From Armigeres subalbatus (lineage: Eukaryota > Arthropoda > Insecta > Diptera > Culicidae), in the NCBI RefSeq assembly GCF_024139115.2, contig NC_085139.1:1798001-1862000 (forward strand): a stretch of 64,000 bases of DNA. Direction: 5' to 3'. This document shows, piece by piece, positions 46,088 through 58,200 of this stretch. The first letter of the stretch is position 1. The number at the start of each line of letters is the position of its first letter. Under the pieces are notes generated by a model. The model was given only the letters and a program-made list of their open reading frames with translations. It did not search any database and had not been told where the DNA came from. A program made the position numbers and the translations under genes.

Positions 46088-46299
46088 AATGACACCATCA
46101 ACGTACCGGATGACGTCTCGAAAGAGGATATGGGGAGACTCCTCAAGATTGGAAGCAAATGATAAGAAGCCGCGAGCCGCTAATGGGATCGAACGTAAGG
46201 CGGAAAAGTAAGTGGAATTGTTCTGTATTTTGCAAAAATATGAATTTGTTGGAAACACGTGATAATATATAATCATAAAATAAAAAATCACGAGAAATA

Positions 46300-46620
46300 A
46301 AGTAAGGGAAAAGACGGCTTTGACAGGTTTTGTTCTATTATTGTTAGGGGGTTTTTGTCGACCAAATTTTATGAAATTTGAAAAAAAAAATGGTTGGAAA
46401 TGTAGGATTACTGCTCCTGGACTTCATCTCATAGCTCTGATATTCATCCCATGAAAAACAAAGCAATGTAAAAGAATTTAATTTAATTCTGATTTTTGTG
46501 ATTTTTTCAACAGTGAGCACGTATGTTAGCAAAAGAAGCAACAAAATTGTTGCGGTATTTCTTTGTTTCGCAATGGGATGAATATATGTTCAGTGGGATG
46601 GAAATCGGAACAGCCCCCCT
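46300..46620 (+). repeat. Dispersed repeat family E, copy 1
   Basis: GACGGCTTTGACAGGTTTTG and GTTTTTGTCGACCAAATTTT match one arm of the MITE at 60245-60436. AGTGAGCACGTATGTTAGCA and TTCGCAATGGGATGAATATA match 60650-60725. Both loci keep the same order, so this looks like one family with and without the hairpin half. Confidence 0.65.
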
Positions 46621-47160
46621 ATATTTTTACAAGACTTTGTCTTATAAAATAAAGAAAAGATACCTCATTATGGAGCCGCATGGTTCATTACAACTTCTTC
46701 ACGAGTATCGATCTTTCCGAGTGCTGAATATGCGCAAATCTCATAATGTTTAGGTAAGGACACGGCAGATATTTCCCTCCTTGAAACAGATTTTACGACC
46801 GTGATTGAAATGAATCATTTGTTATCGGCTGAAACGAAAGATAATTGAAAATTACCAAATTGAAAGCCGTTTGCTATCGCGAACAAGTATGAAACGATAG
46901 AGTGTGAAAGGGAGGCATGGAGACTTTTTAAAGAACAGCACAACAATCGAAGCGTGAATTTTCTTGCCTAATGTCCTGGCTCTGGATGGCTTGGATAGTG
47001 GCATGGAAACCACCATGCCAAGACAGACCGCGTGTTTTTCAAGATCTAGGACCTTTATCCCCGTGGAACTCGTTGGATCAAAATGAAATCGAATAAAAAA
47101 AATATTAGTAGTGAAGTAGGTGACGATAACGATAAGGTGGATCTTTTTGAATCCGGTGGT
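46621..47160. other. No gene recognised
   Basis: No motif or repeat of note. Confidence 0.35.
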
Positions 47161-48999
47161 CTTAGTCGATGCTAAGGAACAGGTTAGGTCGGATGAGTCG
47201 AAGAGTTGAAGATGGACGGGTCACTCTGGCCGTGGTAATGAAGAACGTAATGATCAATCATGAAGAAACAGCTGATGTAGTTACGGACAACACTAACGTA
47301 TTTTTTCGTTATTGCAAAGGCGCCATAACTTCAGCAAGGACACAGTGGTCAGCCAGGAGGCGGTACGTAAGTGCTGAGAGGAAGTCGACGGTCGACGGCG
47401 TAAAGGTTCGGCAACGTATGGCTGTCACCGATTCGTATAGTGAGTCAAGTGAAATGTGCCAGAACCAACCTTCCTGTAGGGAGGTTGTGAACCCAAAAAG
47501 GTGAAAATACAAAAGAAGAAATCAAAACAGGTAGCAAAGGATGAAGGTACCCATAAAAAAATACATCTTCTAAATACGCAATCGCGGGTGGACTGGAATG
47601 TGAAAAGCGTTTCAGGTCTTATCTTAGGCAAGCTGTCAAAAAAGTTCCATTCTTTGAAGTGAGGATTACCACTCGTGAGGCAACTTGTATATATGGCCCT
47701 GAAATCCGCGGAAATATTCATCTGCAAAATTCTAGTATTGGGATCGATAACTTTTTGACTTTCTAAGCGGAAATCCGAAAAGTGTTCTCACATCTCACGT
47801 TAGTGTCCAGATTTGATGTGGAATCACCAATCACCTCGGTCACCTCGCACGAAGTGATTGTCCAGACGCCACCTATTGGGACCGCGTCCAAATGCCGACA
47901 GTCTGGCGATCAATTTCGGAAGTCAAGAAGCAAGGATAAGGCATATTTCAAGATAGGGTGGATATATTTCAAGATAGTTCAGGTCAGGGCTTCCTCATAG
48001 TGAAATTCAAACGTTAGTTTTACACTAACCTTCACTAAATCCGTTACGCTGGGATATGGATACTCTGAAGTAGTATGTAACGGAGTAAATCCGGTCATAT
48101 CACCAGGCTCGCTACAACACTGAAGCTGACAATATGACCTCCCTAACCCCGAATCCCAAGGTGTCAGGTGACCCGTGCCGAGGGGATAAATAACCTGAGG
48201 GGTGAAACAATTAGCCACACAGTTAACGGAGCGTGTGGTGCTGGGTAGACACCTTTTTGGTGATGCATTACGGAGTAAGATCTACCACACTGTGCTTTCT
48301 TGTTAATACGGAACGACTATAATTTGCTTTTAGATGACCCACCTTTTGCACCTTTTGGATGAAGTCAATGGAGTAAATTATAAAAACGTAACTCAATCTT
48401 AGGCTGGTTTCGAAGCCGACGACATGAATCTCCAAGCTCAAGAGCGCTGATTAATTAGGAAAGAAGGCTCATAAGAAGAACCAAAAATATGTTTAAGCTT
48501 CAGTACCGATGCATGGTCAAAATCAGTATTATCCCACTTGTTGTTGATGCCGAAACTGATTGAGGGGCGCGCCTTTGAGAGTTGGTTGGTATAATCCATT
48601 TCTCGAAGGGTATAAATAGCGGTACCTCAATTTAAAGAGGCCTAACGTTAAGTTTGAGAAATATCTGAATAAAAAACTACTACTTCATTTCTTCTCAATA
48701 GAAATGGAGTAGAAAGACATGCACGAAACGTATACCTCTAATGGGACCACAAGACGGATCAGAAAGAATGTTTTTGCCCCGTTACGCGGAATAAGAATAC
48801 CTTAGCGTAGTTCGTAACAGAGTACATCTGGTTATATTATCAAACTCATGCCTATTGAAGCTTAATATCAAGGCGTCGGGCGGCCCATGCTAAAGAGGTG
48901 TAAATGCAAAACAAGTTTTTAAAATTAAATACCAGAAAAACAATGCTTGAAAAAGTAGATGCATGGCTTGAAAAGTGAAATAATTTGCCAGGTCGTCAA
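47161..48999. other. Degenerate retroelement-like region, not resolved
   Basis: A frame of 111 codons at 47169-47504 is rich in Arg, Val and Ser with no clear domain. AAGGTGTCAGGTGACCCGTG near 48160 recurs diverged near 48868 (AAGGCGTCGGGCGGCCCATG), suggesting two copies of one untranslated tail. The whole stretch resembles broken LINE sequence but carries no diagnostic motif. Confidence 0.35.
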
Positions 49000-50560
49000 C
49001 AGAGCCAGTGAGGCTTTCACCGTAGTGAATGCTTCGATAGCTTTCACCATTTTGAGAGGAAGTTCCACACCAGGCCCTGTTAAATCGGTGGTGAGTACTG
49101 TCAATATCACCATGGAATGCAGGCGGCGCGGTATCCACTACTGCATGGTAAATCACATGCACAATGCCTTCAACAGTGCCTGCTAAGCAGACATCGCAAA
49201 CTCGAAACTTCGGCTGGGAGTACCGGTGGGGTTGTACAAGACTCTGGAAACCTACTTCCCGCAGGGATTAATCCTTGATTAACTGCTGTAGAACGTCATG
49301 TACGATACTGCCCATGATTTCATAGTTGTCGTAACAACCATTGCACTTTCTAATGTATTTCGAGTGATTTAAAGACCAACAGAGCAAATTTAAAACATTT
49401 CAGCACATAAATACTTAAACGAGGTTTGGAACATGCAAGGTATCGATGTTGCAGCAGTTGAATTGTCCTAGTAACCGCGTAATAAGTCAAATTCGCTGAA
49501 ATTGTGAATGGTTGATACGTCAACTATGAGATCATGGGCAGGATAGTGTTCTGAGATCAAAACTTCCTCCAGGAATCAATCTAGTACGATTCGCCAATGA
49601 CGTAACGATGACCGTGTACAGAGAGTCCATTGACTGCAGCCCATTCGATCATTCTCATTGTGGAATAGTTACGCAGCAAGAAGCTTCAGCTGGCGCTCTT
49701 AAAACGAATTTGATAATCATCAACAATCGGACAACATGATAGTCATCAACAAGCGTCGGTTAGATTAGGTGGCTGCCAAATCACCATCAAGAGAACTCAA
49801 GCACATTTGGGGGTGATGCTCAACGATAAGCTGAGCTTCAAAAGCTATGTCGACTACAACCTCATGCGTCGCATCGATGGCAATAGCGGTACAAGGACGT
49901 AAGTGAACAGCACGAGGGTGTCCTTCAGCAGGTGCATATTTCTGGCAAGCGGGACAGTTTCAATACTAGCTGTCAAACTGGTGTTCAACGAAGATAAGGC
50001 GTGCTACGACCTCAGGGACACCAGCAATGTCAGGTAATGTCCAAAGGAATATCAAGGCAGCAACGGGAGCCAACTGGAGAAGACAGTGGAACAACTCGAC
50101 CAAGTGCGAACGAGCTATGGAAAGCTGTACTTTGTGTGTCAAGGGGTGAGGGAGAGCTCTGTCTGTCAGGGAACTTCTCGTCGGAGTAGAGTATTTAGAT
50201 TTATAGTCGGATAGATCTGCTGACTACCCGAGCCATTCGCGATCGAGACGGGAGCTGAATGGCTCAACGACGAGACTAGGTGGATCTAGTCCAAGCAGTT
50301 CGTCAAGCGTCTACGGTCCTGATCGTCGGGGCACCTTTGAACCGGACGCTACTTCTACCTGAATTTTTGGAGTAGGATTGATCCACCACCGGAGACTAAA
50401 CGAGTACATAGGCTCAGGCAGAACTGATTGCGCCGACTTAGGAAGGATGAATGGCTGCATAATGCCCCCTTTCACGATATAGGGTAAGTATGTCTCGCAC
50501 GGTATGGGTAGCCCTCATGGTGGTGGTAAGAGACTGTTGAGGCACAAGTGGTGCCGGTGT
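49000..50560 (+). pseudogene. R1-like non-LTR retrotransposon remnant
   Basis: Plus-strand translation shows the expected order of an R1-clade polymerase. At 49160-49260: HNAFNSA, then a stop, then LRLGVPVGLYKTLETYF. Near 49305: LWNVMYD-like sequence. At 49582-49640: LVRFANDVTMTVYRES, where the catalytic FADD has become FAND. At 49765-50030: VGGCQITIKRTQAHLGVML, NDKLSFKSYVDY and SGTVSILAVKLVF. Several stops and a disrupted GVPQGS block show the copy is dead. 50180-50560 is probably its 3' tail. The clade was assigned from motif order and spacing remembered for R1 elements. Confidence 0.75.
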
Positions 50561-50894
50561 TAGCCTATGAAAAAAATTGGATAAAGGATTTTTTTCGAAC
50601 CTAAACTACTCATCAATGCTTTGCGATTGACATGAGTTGCGATAAATTGCAGTTCAAACACGGGAGTGTGAAGTTTTCATGATCAGGAAGTATAATTCGT
50701 CGATCGATGGAATTATTACAAGATCACGCACTGCTTCGATAAACTACACAGGTTGTCGAATGATGACGCTTGGTCGAGATCGTTAGTATTAAAAGCATAA
50801 CCCCTGACAAATCCCCTGAAATGTTATCCAGGATAGTAAATCCCTCTACCGATTAATTCACCCGACTGCGCTGTACGAGTTCGGTGAAGTATTA

Positions 50895-51000
50895 CCAGAA
50901 GTGGTGTTGCTAAGAAGCGCAAATTAGGCAAGATACCAGGTCTGGACGAATTTTCTATCCTTGCTCTCAACAGTTTCGCCTAACCTGATATGCCTATCTC
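50895..51000 (+). pseudogene. Second LINE RT fragment (R1-like N-terminal block)
   Basis: GCTAAGAAGCGCAAATTAGG translates to AKKRKLGKIPGLDEFSILAL, the KAPGLDGIPN.AL block that opens the RT domain of R1-type elements. It lies downstream of the thumb region at 49.0-50.5 kb, so it must be from another copy or a rearrangement. A stop follows within about 25 codons. Confidence 0.6.
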
Positions 51001-52179
51001 CTGGTAGTTTCTTGCAGCATCGCAAGTTTGAAAATGCTGCCTCCGAAAACTTCAATGAAGTTCAATGGCACCAATGGATACCCGGATCTTCACTGTACGA
51101 CTAGTACCGGGTTTCTGGATCAATTTATACTAAAATCGTTTGTCTATGTTTCGTCAATGTTACCTTTGTCGTTCAGTTCTTAACATCAAACCTTAATTTC
51201 TAAGTGTTAGTTCCAAGTTATGTTATTGTTAGCTTTAGATTTATTATTCTTCAGAAAAAATTTGCTAATGGAAGGTCCCAAGGTTGGACCTAATGGTGGC
51301 CATTTTAGGCCCATTCCTCTTACCAAGTGCCTTTTAGCCTTGGTATGTACGACAGTCGACGAGTTAAACACTGATTCAAATATCGAAATTCACATTAATA
51401 AAGGAAAAAAAATGAAAAGAACCTTGCTCTCAAACGAGCGATATTGGATGACCCGGACATGTTTAAGAGTTGTCTACAACACTGTCTGAATGAAGACAAC
51501 TCCTCAGATTGTTGAAAACGGCAAGTTGGCGCTCTTGCCAATCAATCTGTCAGTTTAAAAATCAACACAACTGGCAAGTTTTAGAGGGTTATCCCGAACA
51601 TGCCAGAGATTTACACTAAGGGTTCTGGTGGTTTATCAAGTAATCAAATCGATTTTTGAAAGAGCTGCTCTATCACAAAAGTAATTATTGCTGTCATGGA
51701 TGCATTAAAGGTTTCCCATAAACTGAATAAACGTTGTGTCCGGTAATTACTTTAGAGTTAACAAATGCTTTCAACAGTACCAGGTAAGCAGCCACATCTC
51801 ACTTACATCAACGGTGCAGGACATTTTCAGTACATAATGTTAAGTTGGCGGGAGAACACAACACAGTCAACCTCCAACGAGAGTGTGGAATGTTCAACAC
51901 TGACTACAATGCGTTAGTGGTTAAGCTACGAGATCTGACGAATGATGAAAGACGACGCAGAGAGAAAGATAGACGACAAACACCACAGCTGCAACCCCAC
52001 TTGCCAGTGGTAAGTGATCGCCCAGCAGAAAACGAGGTGGTTATCGCTGCGGTGATCGATATGTGAGTTATGGTGGAAAAAAGTGTTTTGTTTAAATGTG
52101 AAGTTTTGTTCCAAGTTATTTTAATCTAATTTATGTTTATTTTTCTTTGTTTAATTTTTTGAATTTTTAAAATAAAAAA
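51001..52179. other. Unassigned, with one open frame upstream of the ribozyme-like motif
   Basis: A 73-codon frame at 51845-52066 (acidic and basic, including RDLTNDERRRREKDRRQ) ends about 110 bases before the hammerhead-like motif. It may be the end of a Penelope-like or other retroelement protein, but no GIY-YIG or RT motif was recognised. The rest shows nothing. Confidence 0.35.
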
Positions 52180-52227
52180 GGCGTCTGAAGATGGTCGAGG
52201 CAAAGCAGTAGACCGAAACGTCACGCT
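52180..52227 (+). ncRNA. Candidate minimal (dimer-type) hammerhead motif
   Basis: Order on the plus strand: stem I strand GGCGU (52180-52184), core CUGAAGA (52185-52191), one extra U, stem II GGUC (52193-52196) with a 14-nt loop closing on GACC (52211-52214), core GAA plus A, then CG, U and cleavage-site C (52215-52222), then ACGCU (52223-52227), which pairs with GGCGU. Stem III is only the self-complementary ACGU without a loop, so it could form only between two molecules. Hammerhead variants with reduced stem III are known from Penelope-like retroelements and act as dimers. The extra U between core and stem II departs from the canonical core. No activity is shown. Confidence 0.5.
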
Positions 52228-52660
52228 GAAATAATTGTGTTTAGTTTTTGTTCACCGAGAAAAATCAACAAAACGACTCCATACTGAGTAACGGTGATTA
52301 AACCAATAAAATATAATGTTATAGTTTGACATCGACGTAGGTCAGAAATCCATTAAGGTAACTGCTGTGATCAATTCTCGATCCGGCACTGACTGTGGAG
52401 CGTCATATTTGACGAGGTATTACGGCTGGTGTTTTCATCCTAAGACTATGATCGATCAGCATAACACCACGAACTACGTTAACTATGTATACGAAAAGGC
52501 ATCGTTGCCGAAAAGATCATTAACGCGGATGATGTCGAGCTGGTATGCGGTGGAAACCAGATACGAAGGGTAAAGACTGGCGTTTTACCTTAGACTTAGA
52601 CGTCACCCATAACGTCGTGTGTTAATGAATTTGACTTGTACATAAGCCATTGCCGATAGG
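52228..52660. other. Unassigned sequence between the ribozyme-like motif and the RTE-like fragment
   Basis: May hold further RTE-like sequence, but no motif was read with confidence. Confidence 0.3.
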
Positions 52661-52661
52661 A

Positions 52662-52928
52662 ACTGAAATTCGGGAACGGAAGTGGGACTGAGTCGGCCAC
52701 ACCTTACGTAGGGACGGAAGTTAAATCTGCAAATAAGCATTAGACTGGAACCCAGCCGAAAATCGTAGCAAAGGCAAACCCAGGAGCTCATGGCAGCAAG
52801 GCCTCCATAAACAAATTAAAGAATTCGACCGAAATCTAACTTGGCAACAGGTTAAGGCGACAGCTGGACATACCCCAGGATGGAGATCTTTCAAGTCATC
52901 ACTCGGGGTGTACAGGACCCATGAGTAA
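52662..52928 (+). pseudogene. RTE-like LINE C-terminal fragment
   Basis: The single frame from 52662 to the stop at 52926-52928 reads EIRERKWD, stop, VGHTLRRDGS, stop, ICK, stop, ALDWNPAENRSKGKPRSSW, then WQQVKATAGHTPGWRSF. The pattern (W.WVGHTLRR..., WNP.G.R.RGRP..SWRR..., W..V...A.....WR.F) is the conserved tail after the RT domain of RTE-type LINEs and relatives. Three in-frame stops show decay. The upstream RT was not found; the copy is truncated. Confidence 0.7.
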
Positions 52929-52974
52929 GTAAGTATTACCAATAGTCCCCAACGAAGTATTGCTTGATTGCTTA

Positions 52975-53100
52975 GGGGCAGTGCATATGTTACGAAAGTA
53001 CTTATGGGGGAGGGGGTCTGTTGTTTTCTTACGTACCATATAAATAAAAAATCATTTGTGTAAGAGAAATCTGTGCTGCTTACCTAATAAGTGTACAATC
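52975..53100 (+). mobile_element. Harbinger-type MITE, copy 3 (degraded)
   Basis: Begins GGGGCAGTGCATATGTTACG after TTA and contains ACTTATGGGGGAGGGGGTC, TTTCTTACGTACCATATAAA and AAAAATCATTTGTGTAAGAG, all shared with copy 1. The right end (AAGTGTACAATC) is eroded, so the flanking duplication is lost. Confidence 0.8.
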
Positions 53101-53186
53101 TCAGTGTAGAGGATTTTGGTTATAGGGAGTCGGCTATGAACAATTACGACCCATCCCTACATTGCCTGAATCATCTTTTCATACTA

Positions 53187-53477
53187 CTTCTTCTTCTTCT
53201 TATTGGCATTACATCCCCACTCTGGGACAGAGCCGCCTCGCAGCTTAGTGTTCATTAAGCACTTCCACAGTTATTAACTGCGAGGTTTCTAAGCCAGTTT
53301 ACCATTTTTGCATTCGTATATCATGAGGCTAACACGATGATACTTTTATGCCCAGGGAAGTCGAGACAGTTTCCAATCCGAAAATTGCCTAGACCGGCAC
53401 CGGGAATCGAACCCAGCCACCCTCAGCATGGTCTTGCTTTGTAGCCGCGCGTCTTACCGCACGGCTAAGGAGGGCCC
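53187..53477 (-). mobile_element. tRNA-derived SINE, Feilai-like, near complete
   Basis: On the minus strand: A-box TAGCCGTGCGGTAAGA (53452-53467), intact B-box GGTTCGATTCC (53403-53413), then a body with TTAGCCTCATGATATACG, AACCTCGCAGTTAATAACTG and GCGAGGCGGCTCTGTCCCAG, ending in ATGTAATGCCAATAAGAAG and a (GAA)n tail. Pol III internal promoter plus LINE-borrowed tail is the usual SINE plan. From memory this is the Aedes SINE Feilai and supports an Aedes origin. A mutated, interrupted copy is at 22445-22840. Confidence 0.9.
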
Positions 53478-53795
53478 CCTTCTTATACTAATGGTCTTTT
53501 TACAGATTTCCGGCTATCCTTGCTCCTTGTTTATATGATAGTGACGGAATCCTCACTAGCAGATATGCACTTCATAAGCATATGCGTACTCTTTTTATCT
53601 ATAATAACTGTCTTTTGAGGCCATAGTGGAGCTGGTGGTTAAACGGGTAGGGGTCCCTTTTGAGCTAAACAATAGCAAATTTGGCAGTCTATCAAGTGGA
53701 TCTTATTGCTTATTTCAAATTATGAGTACGACATGTTTTACTACTTCAAATAATGAAAGCTAATGACTGCGGTGTATCTGTTACAGGGCCAGTCG
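53478..53795. other. No recognised feature
   Basis: Probably LINE-flanking or degenerate LINE sequence; no motif read. Confidence 0.3.
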
Positions 53796-55225
53796 CACTT
53801 GATCTGGACCATTACAAGATACTCTGAACAATTTGTCTACTTGGGCTTTAAAGCTGGGTATCGAATTTTCTTCGGAGAAAACTAAGATGGTTGTCTTTTC
53901 AAAAAAGCATAAGCCGTCAAAGTTCAATCTCAACTCATGGATAAGACAATCACTCACATCATGTGTTCTAAATACCTCGGGGTCTGGTTCGATCCCAAAT
54001 GCACCTTCGAGAAGCACAAAGGCACAATAACAATAACAAAGGTACAATAACCTGTACATGGTGGGGAGCCCACCAGAAAGATTTACTTAGGTTGTATCCA
54101 ACAACCATACTTTCGGTCTTGGAGTATGGTAGTTTTTGTTTTCAGTCCACGCTGGAGACCGCTCCGCATCGCGTCAGGTTGCATGAACTCTACTTATACG
54201 ATGAGTCTAGAAGTACTTGTAGAAGTATTGCAACACTTCCTGCTGAGCACTTCTTCATTTTCACCGACAGTGTAAGTTCTCTGGAGGTTGTTCGGTCGAT
54301 GAAGCCGGTTAAGCACTCAGCATACCTCTTAAAAGGGATACGAAAGGCATTGAGTGCTTTATCGAAACGCTCCTATTCCATCACCATGGCATGGGTCCCT
54401 TTTCATTGCTCGATTCCGGGCAATGAGAAAGCGGACTCCTTGACAAAGGTGGGCGCTATGGAAGGCGATATTTACGAGGGGCAAATCCCCTTTGATGATT
54501 TTTTGCAATAGCTCATCAGGAGACCTTGATCAGTTGGCAGCGGAAATGGAAAAGTGGAGACATGGGTAGATGACTGCATTCTATTCTGCCTCAGGTATCT
54601 AAGAGACCATGGTTCAAAGGGTTGAACGTGGGACGTGATTTCATTCGAACCATGTGTAGACTAATGTCTGATCACTACTCGCTAAATGCTCATACCTTTC
54701 GGATTGGGCTTTCTGGAAGCAATCTCTAGTGTCTGCGACAACTATCAGGAATCGAGCACGTCGTGTGGGGGTATGTCGAGCATCGTGAAACCAGGTCTGA
54801 GTTGTCTGAAACTGTCCGGGTCCGAGGAAAACAAATAAACCCCGTTAGGGAAGTGTTGGCGGGCCTTGATTTAGATTATATGAACCTTATCTATTTGTTT
54901 TTAAAATAGATTGATGTTAGAATTTGATTCTTTGTGTGTCCCCTGTCTGTAGCATTTCCCCTTCAAAACAATGCCAAAATCCAACATCAAACCAAGCCAA
55001 TAACGTCGCAAACAATAATTTTAAAACCCTTAAACCCCTCTTTTTCTTATTGTTTATTTGTAATCCCCAACCTCAAGTCAGTCACGTGTACGTCGGCTAC
55101 CCAAACTAACTCTAATTGTATGAAGAATAACAAAAAATGTAAAATGAATTGTACAAAAAAAAGCACATATATACGGCTCCGTAACGCCAAATGGCAAATG
55201 AGCGCTCCAAATAAACGCAAGAATA
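53796..55225 (+). pseudogene. I-like LINE 3' part: RT end, RNase H, CCHC-like tail, 3' UTR
   Basis: At 53820-54010: LSTWALKLGIEFSSEKTKMV, then (next frame) KYLGVWFDPKCTFEKHK, the region after the RT YADD block. At 54235-54470: an RNase H half with FTDSVSSLEVVRSM and WVPFHCSIPGNEKADSL; the YTDGS start of RNase H is missing, so a deletion joins the two parts. At 54740-54905: GIEHVVWGYVEHRETRSEL and VREVLAGLDLDYMNLIYLF, the usual C-terminal tail of I-group polymerases. A 3' untranslated region follows, ending CGGCTCCGTAACGCCAAATG and GCTCCAAATAAACGC. Several frameshifts; dead copy. The 43545-43732 fragment shares the 3' end. Confidence 0.8.
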
Positions 55226-58200
55226 AAAAGAAAAATAATGAAAGCTATCCGGGAAGTCGAAGCTCCGATGCGACATCTGGAAAAAAAGTTTCGAGTATGA
55301 GTGACGATGATGAAAATTTAACACGGAATATATAGGAAATAAAATTTAAAATGCACTTTTAAAATTCAGAACAATATTTAATTAGAAACTATTCGGTATG
55401 CTGGATTAGACTTTTAATAAGCTTTACAATAAACATATCATGTAAATGTACTTATTTGGAAGATTATCAAATTTCTACTACCAAAAGTTAATTAGTTTCG
55501 AATTCTGTTTATTAATAATTCAATGTTAAACTTTTAAAACAGAAATCGGCAAAACTAATCCGCATAATCCTCGAGGATCTCAAGCTCAAACTCTAAAGTC
55601 TCTTCAAAAATTGTGTACGGGTTAAATAAATGATTTATCTCAAAATTAGATTTTTGAGAATTTTTTAAGAAATTTGATCATGGTGGGGTAAGACGGATAT
55701 GTTCTTGAGTGGGTAATATGACCCATATGATGTACAGTGTACACACAATTTTTCACCGAAATTTTATTTTGAAAAGTTTGTATTGTTTACCTTCGAAAAC
55801 AGCATTCATTGGGAAATTCGAATTTGGTTCAGATCATTTTTAAGTAATTATGACCAAATAAAGTCATGTTAAAGTTATTGTAAGCAAATCGAACTGAATT
55901 GTACTACTAGAGAGGCCGCTTTGATGCTCTGGTTGAATTTCCATTTCAATGCTTATCTTGTTGGGTATCGTCCAAAAAAATCCTTCATGCTTCTATGGGG
56001 GAAAGGATTCCGAGAAGCGTTGTGCTCCAGTCAAACAATTGAACAACGAGTCGAGGTTGTACAGAAGCATACCGTCTATCCTATGCTATAGAACAAACAA
56101 GACATTAACATTAGCATCCAGTTGAGTTGACCAGCGGAGAACATTTCACAATTGAACAAACATACATACCTTCGGGGCAATACTTATTGCATAACATAAC
56201 ATAACATAACATGGTTATGCTCAAGTGTGTGCCGTGCTTGTTCTGCAATTAATTGCTATTGAAAATCACCAAAAAAGATTTATAAAGAGTTCTTATGTCT
56301 TATCTCGCATTTCATTTTACAGCTTAAACATTGCTGCCTTAGTGGTCATTAGAACGTTCACAGTTACCATCTACACTCTTCGAAACCGCTACGTCCGAAT
56401 AAAAGGAATCCTGCGTTCTTCATTTAAGATTGTTGTCCTTGAGAAGGTTAAATACTACTCGGTATGCTGATTCAATATCTATTAAACATATGATTTTTAG
56501 GCCAAATATGATTTTGCTGCACTAAATAGTTAAGAATATTTTCTCTAATCCATCAAAGCAGCATTACTACTTCTAACTTAAATCGTGAGAATTTTTATTG
56601 CATTTTTTTGCATTTACATCCCATTAAAGTTAACCCTTTTCGGTGGAAGCAAGAATGTCACCACTGTCAGCTGTTTCGAATCGTGAAAATGCCATAATTT
56701 CGTCATAATCCCTTCAACCTCAAGTTGTAACGATCCGAAATAAATCCCTTCTCGGTTGCATTTGCGTACGGTCGGCGACTTCATCCCTCGAATGAAAACG
56801 CAGATGGGGAGCAGTTTTACTGCAGCTGACGAGACGCAATCATTGCACCGACCGAAGAAGGCAACACAGTAGTATAGTAATACAGGGTAATGTATGCCAT
56901 GAAGTCGTACATCTCATACCAAGTTGAGATTGTCGCCGCCGCCGTAGTCGTCATCATTGCCAGTCATGGTGAATACTTCCGCAATGACACGCAACTGAGT
57001 GGAATGGAATGTGGATGGTTTGTATATGAGAACGAATGTTCTTTGAAATTGTTATGTAGTACATTTATATTGAGAGTTGGCACGCAATTGTGAACAAGAT
57101 GTATTTAATTCAACGATAATGTTGAATTTTAATAAGAATTAATCTATGTTTTGTAAGCATTCGTCAATGTGTAACGCGTTTTTTTTTCAATCCTTCGTGT
57201 ATATAAGCCTTCCAATTATTTTTCTTGAAGCACTAAGGAGCCGGAATCAAGTTAACGCAAAAGTTAGATAATGATTGAAACTTTCAAATGACAATAATAC
57301 TATTTTTTAAAAGCTTGAAAAAATATATTTTTAAGTATAAATGAATTTGCATTTATACCAAGTTGTTAATATCGAGCGTTCTAGACTAGCAATTAATAGT
57401 GTAGTACGTACAAAAGTACACTTTCCGAAGGATTCGTAGGGGCTATAGTTACGTTTGCTTACATGGGCATCTTTATCCCCAGAGTTCAAAAACATGGGCC
57501 CGAATATTACCTCTACCTAATTGTGGAAATGTAAACAAGTCGTCCATATTTAATAAGCACTTGTGCCGAACACCAAACCAAAAAAAAACGACAGGAAGGA
57601 AAATAAAACATTTCAACAGCTAAGCGATCATCATCATCACTTCTTCTGTTCAAATTTATTCTCGCTGCCCGTTCCGACTAACTAACTCATCCCAAACACC
57701 ACCGACCGAAGTTCGTTCGAAAATGCCCCGAAACAAACGTCGAAATGCAACAAATGTGATCGTTCCTTTTCGTCTTATCTTTTGCTCTGATTATTACCGC
57801 TTCCAAGGGGGACCCGTTTATCATTCATCAAATTTATGGAATTCGTCTGACTACTGGCAGACATTTGGTCATTAGAGCCAATTCGGAGGAGAGTTGCTTC
57901 GGCCATTCTTCGAGCCACGTTGGATTTTAAATGAGAGGTAAATAGTAGAAGGCGGAGAAGGTGGAGGAGCTATCAAATGAATTTCAAATTTCATAACGAG
58001 AATTCGGTATCTGGAAAACGATGAATAAATGGCTTAATATTAGCAGAAACGTTGCAACGCGTTGAGTCGTGCACAGGTGAACTCATTTTGGAATTTTAAA
58101 CTACCTAAACTAGAAACGAAACGTGATTATGATGGGAAAAAGGCAATTATGTTATTTTATTCGATACTTTTTTTCGACAGTAATTGGCCAACGTGTGTTC

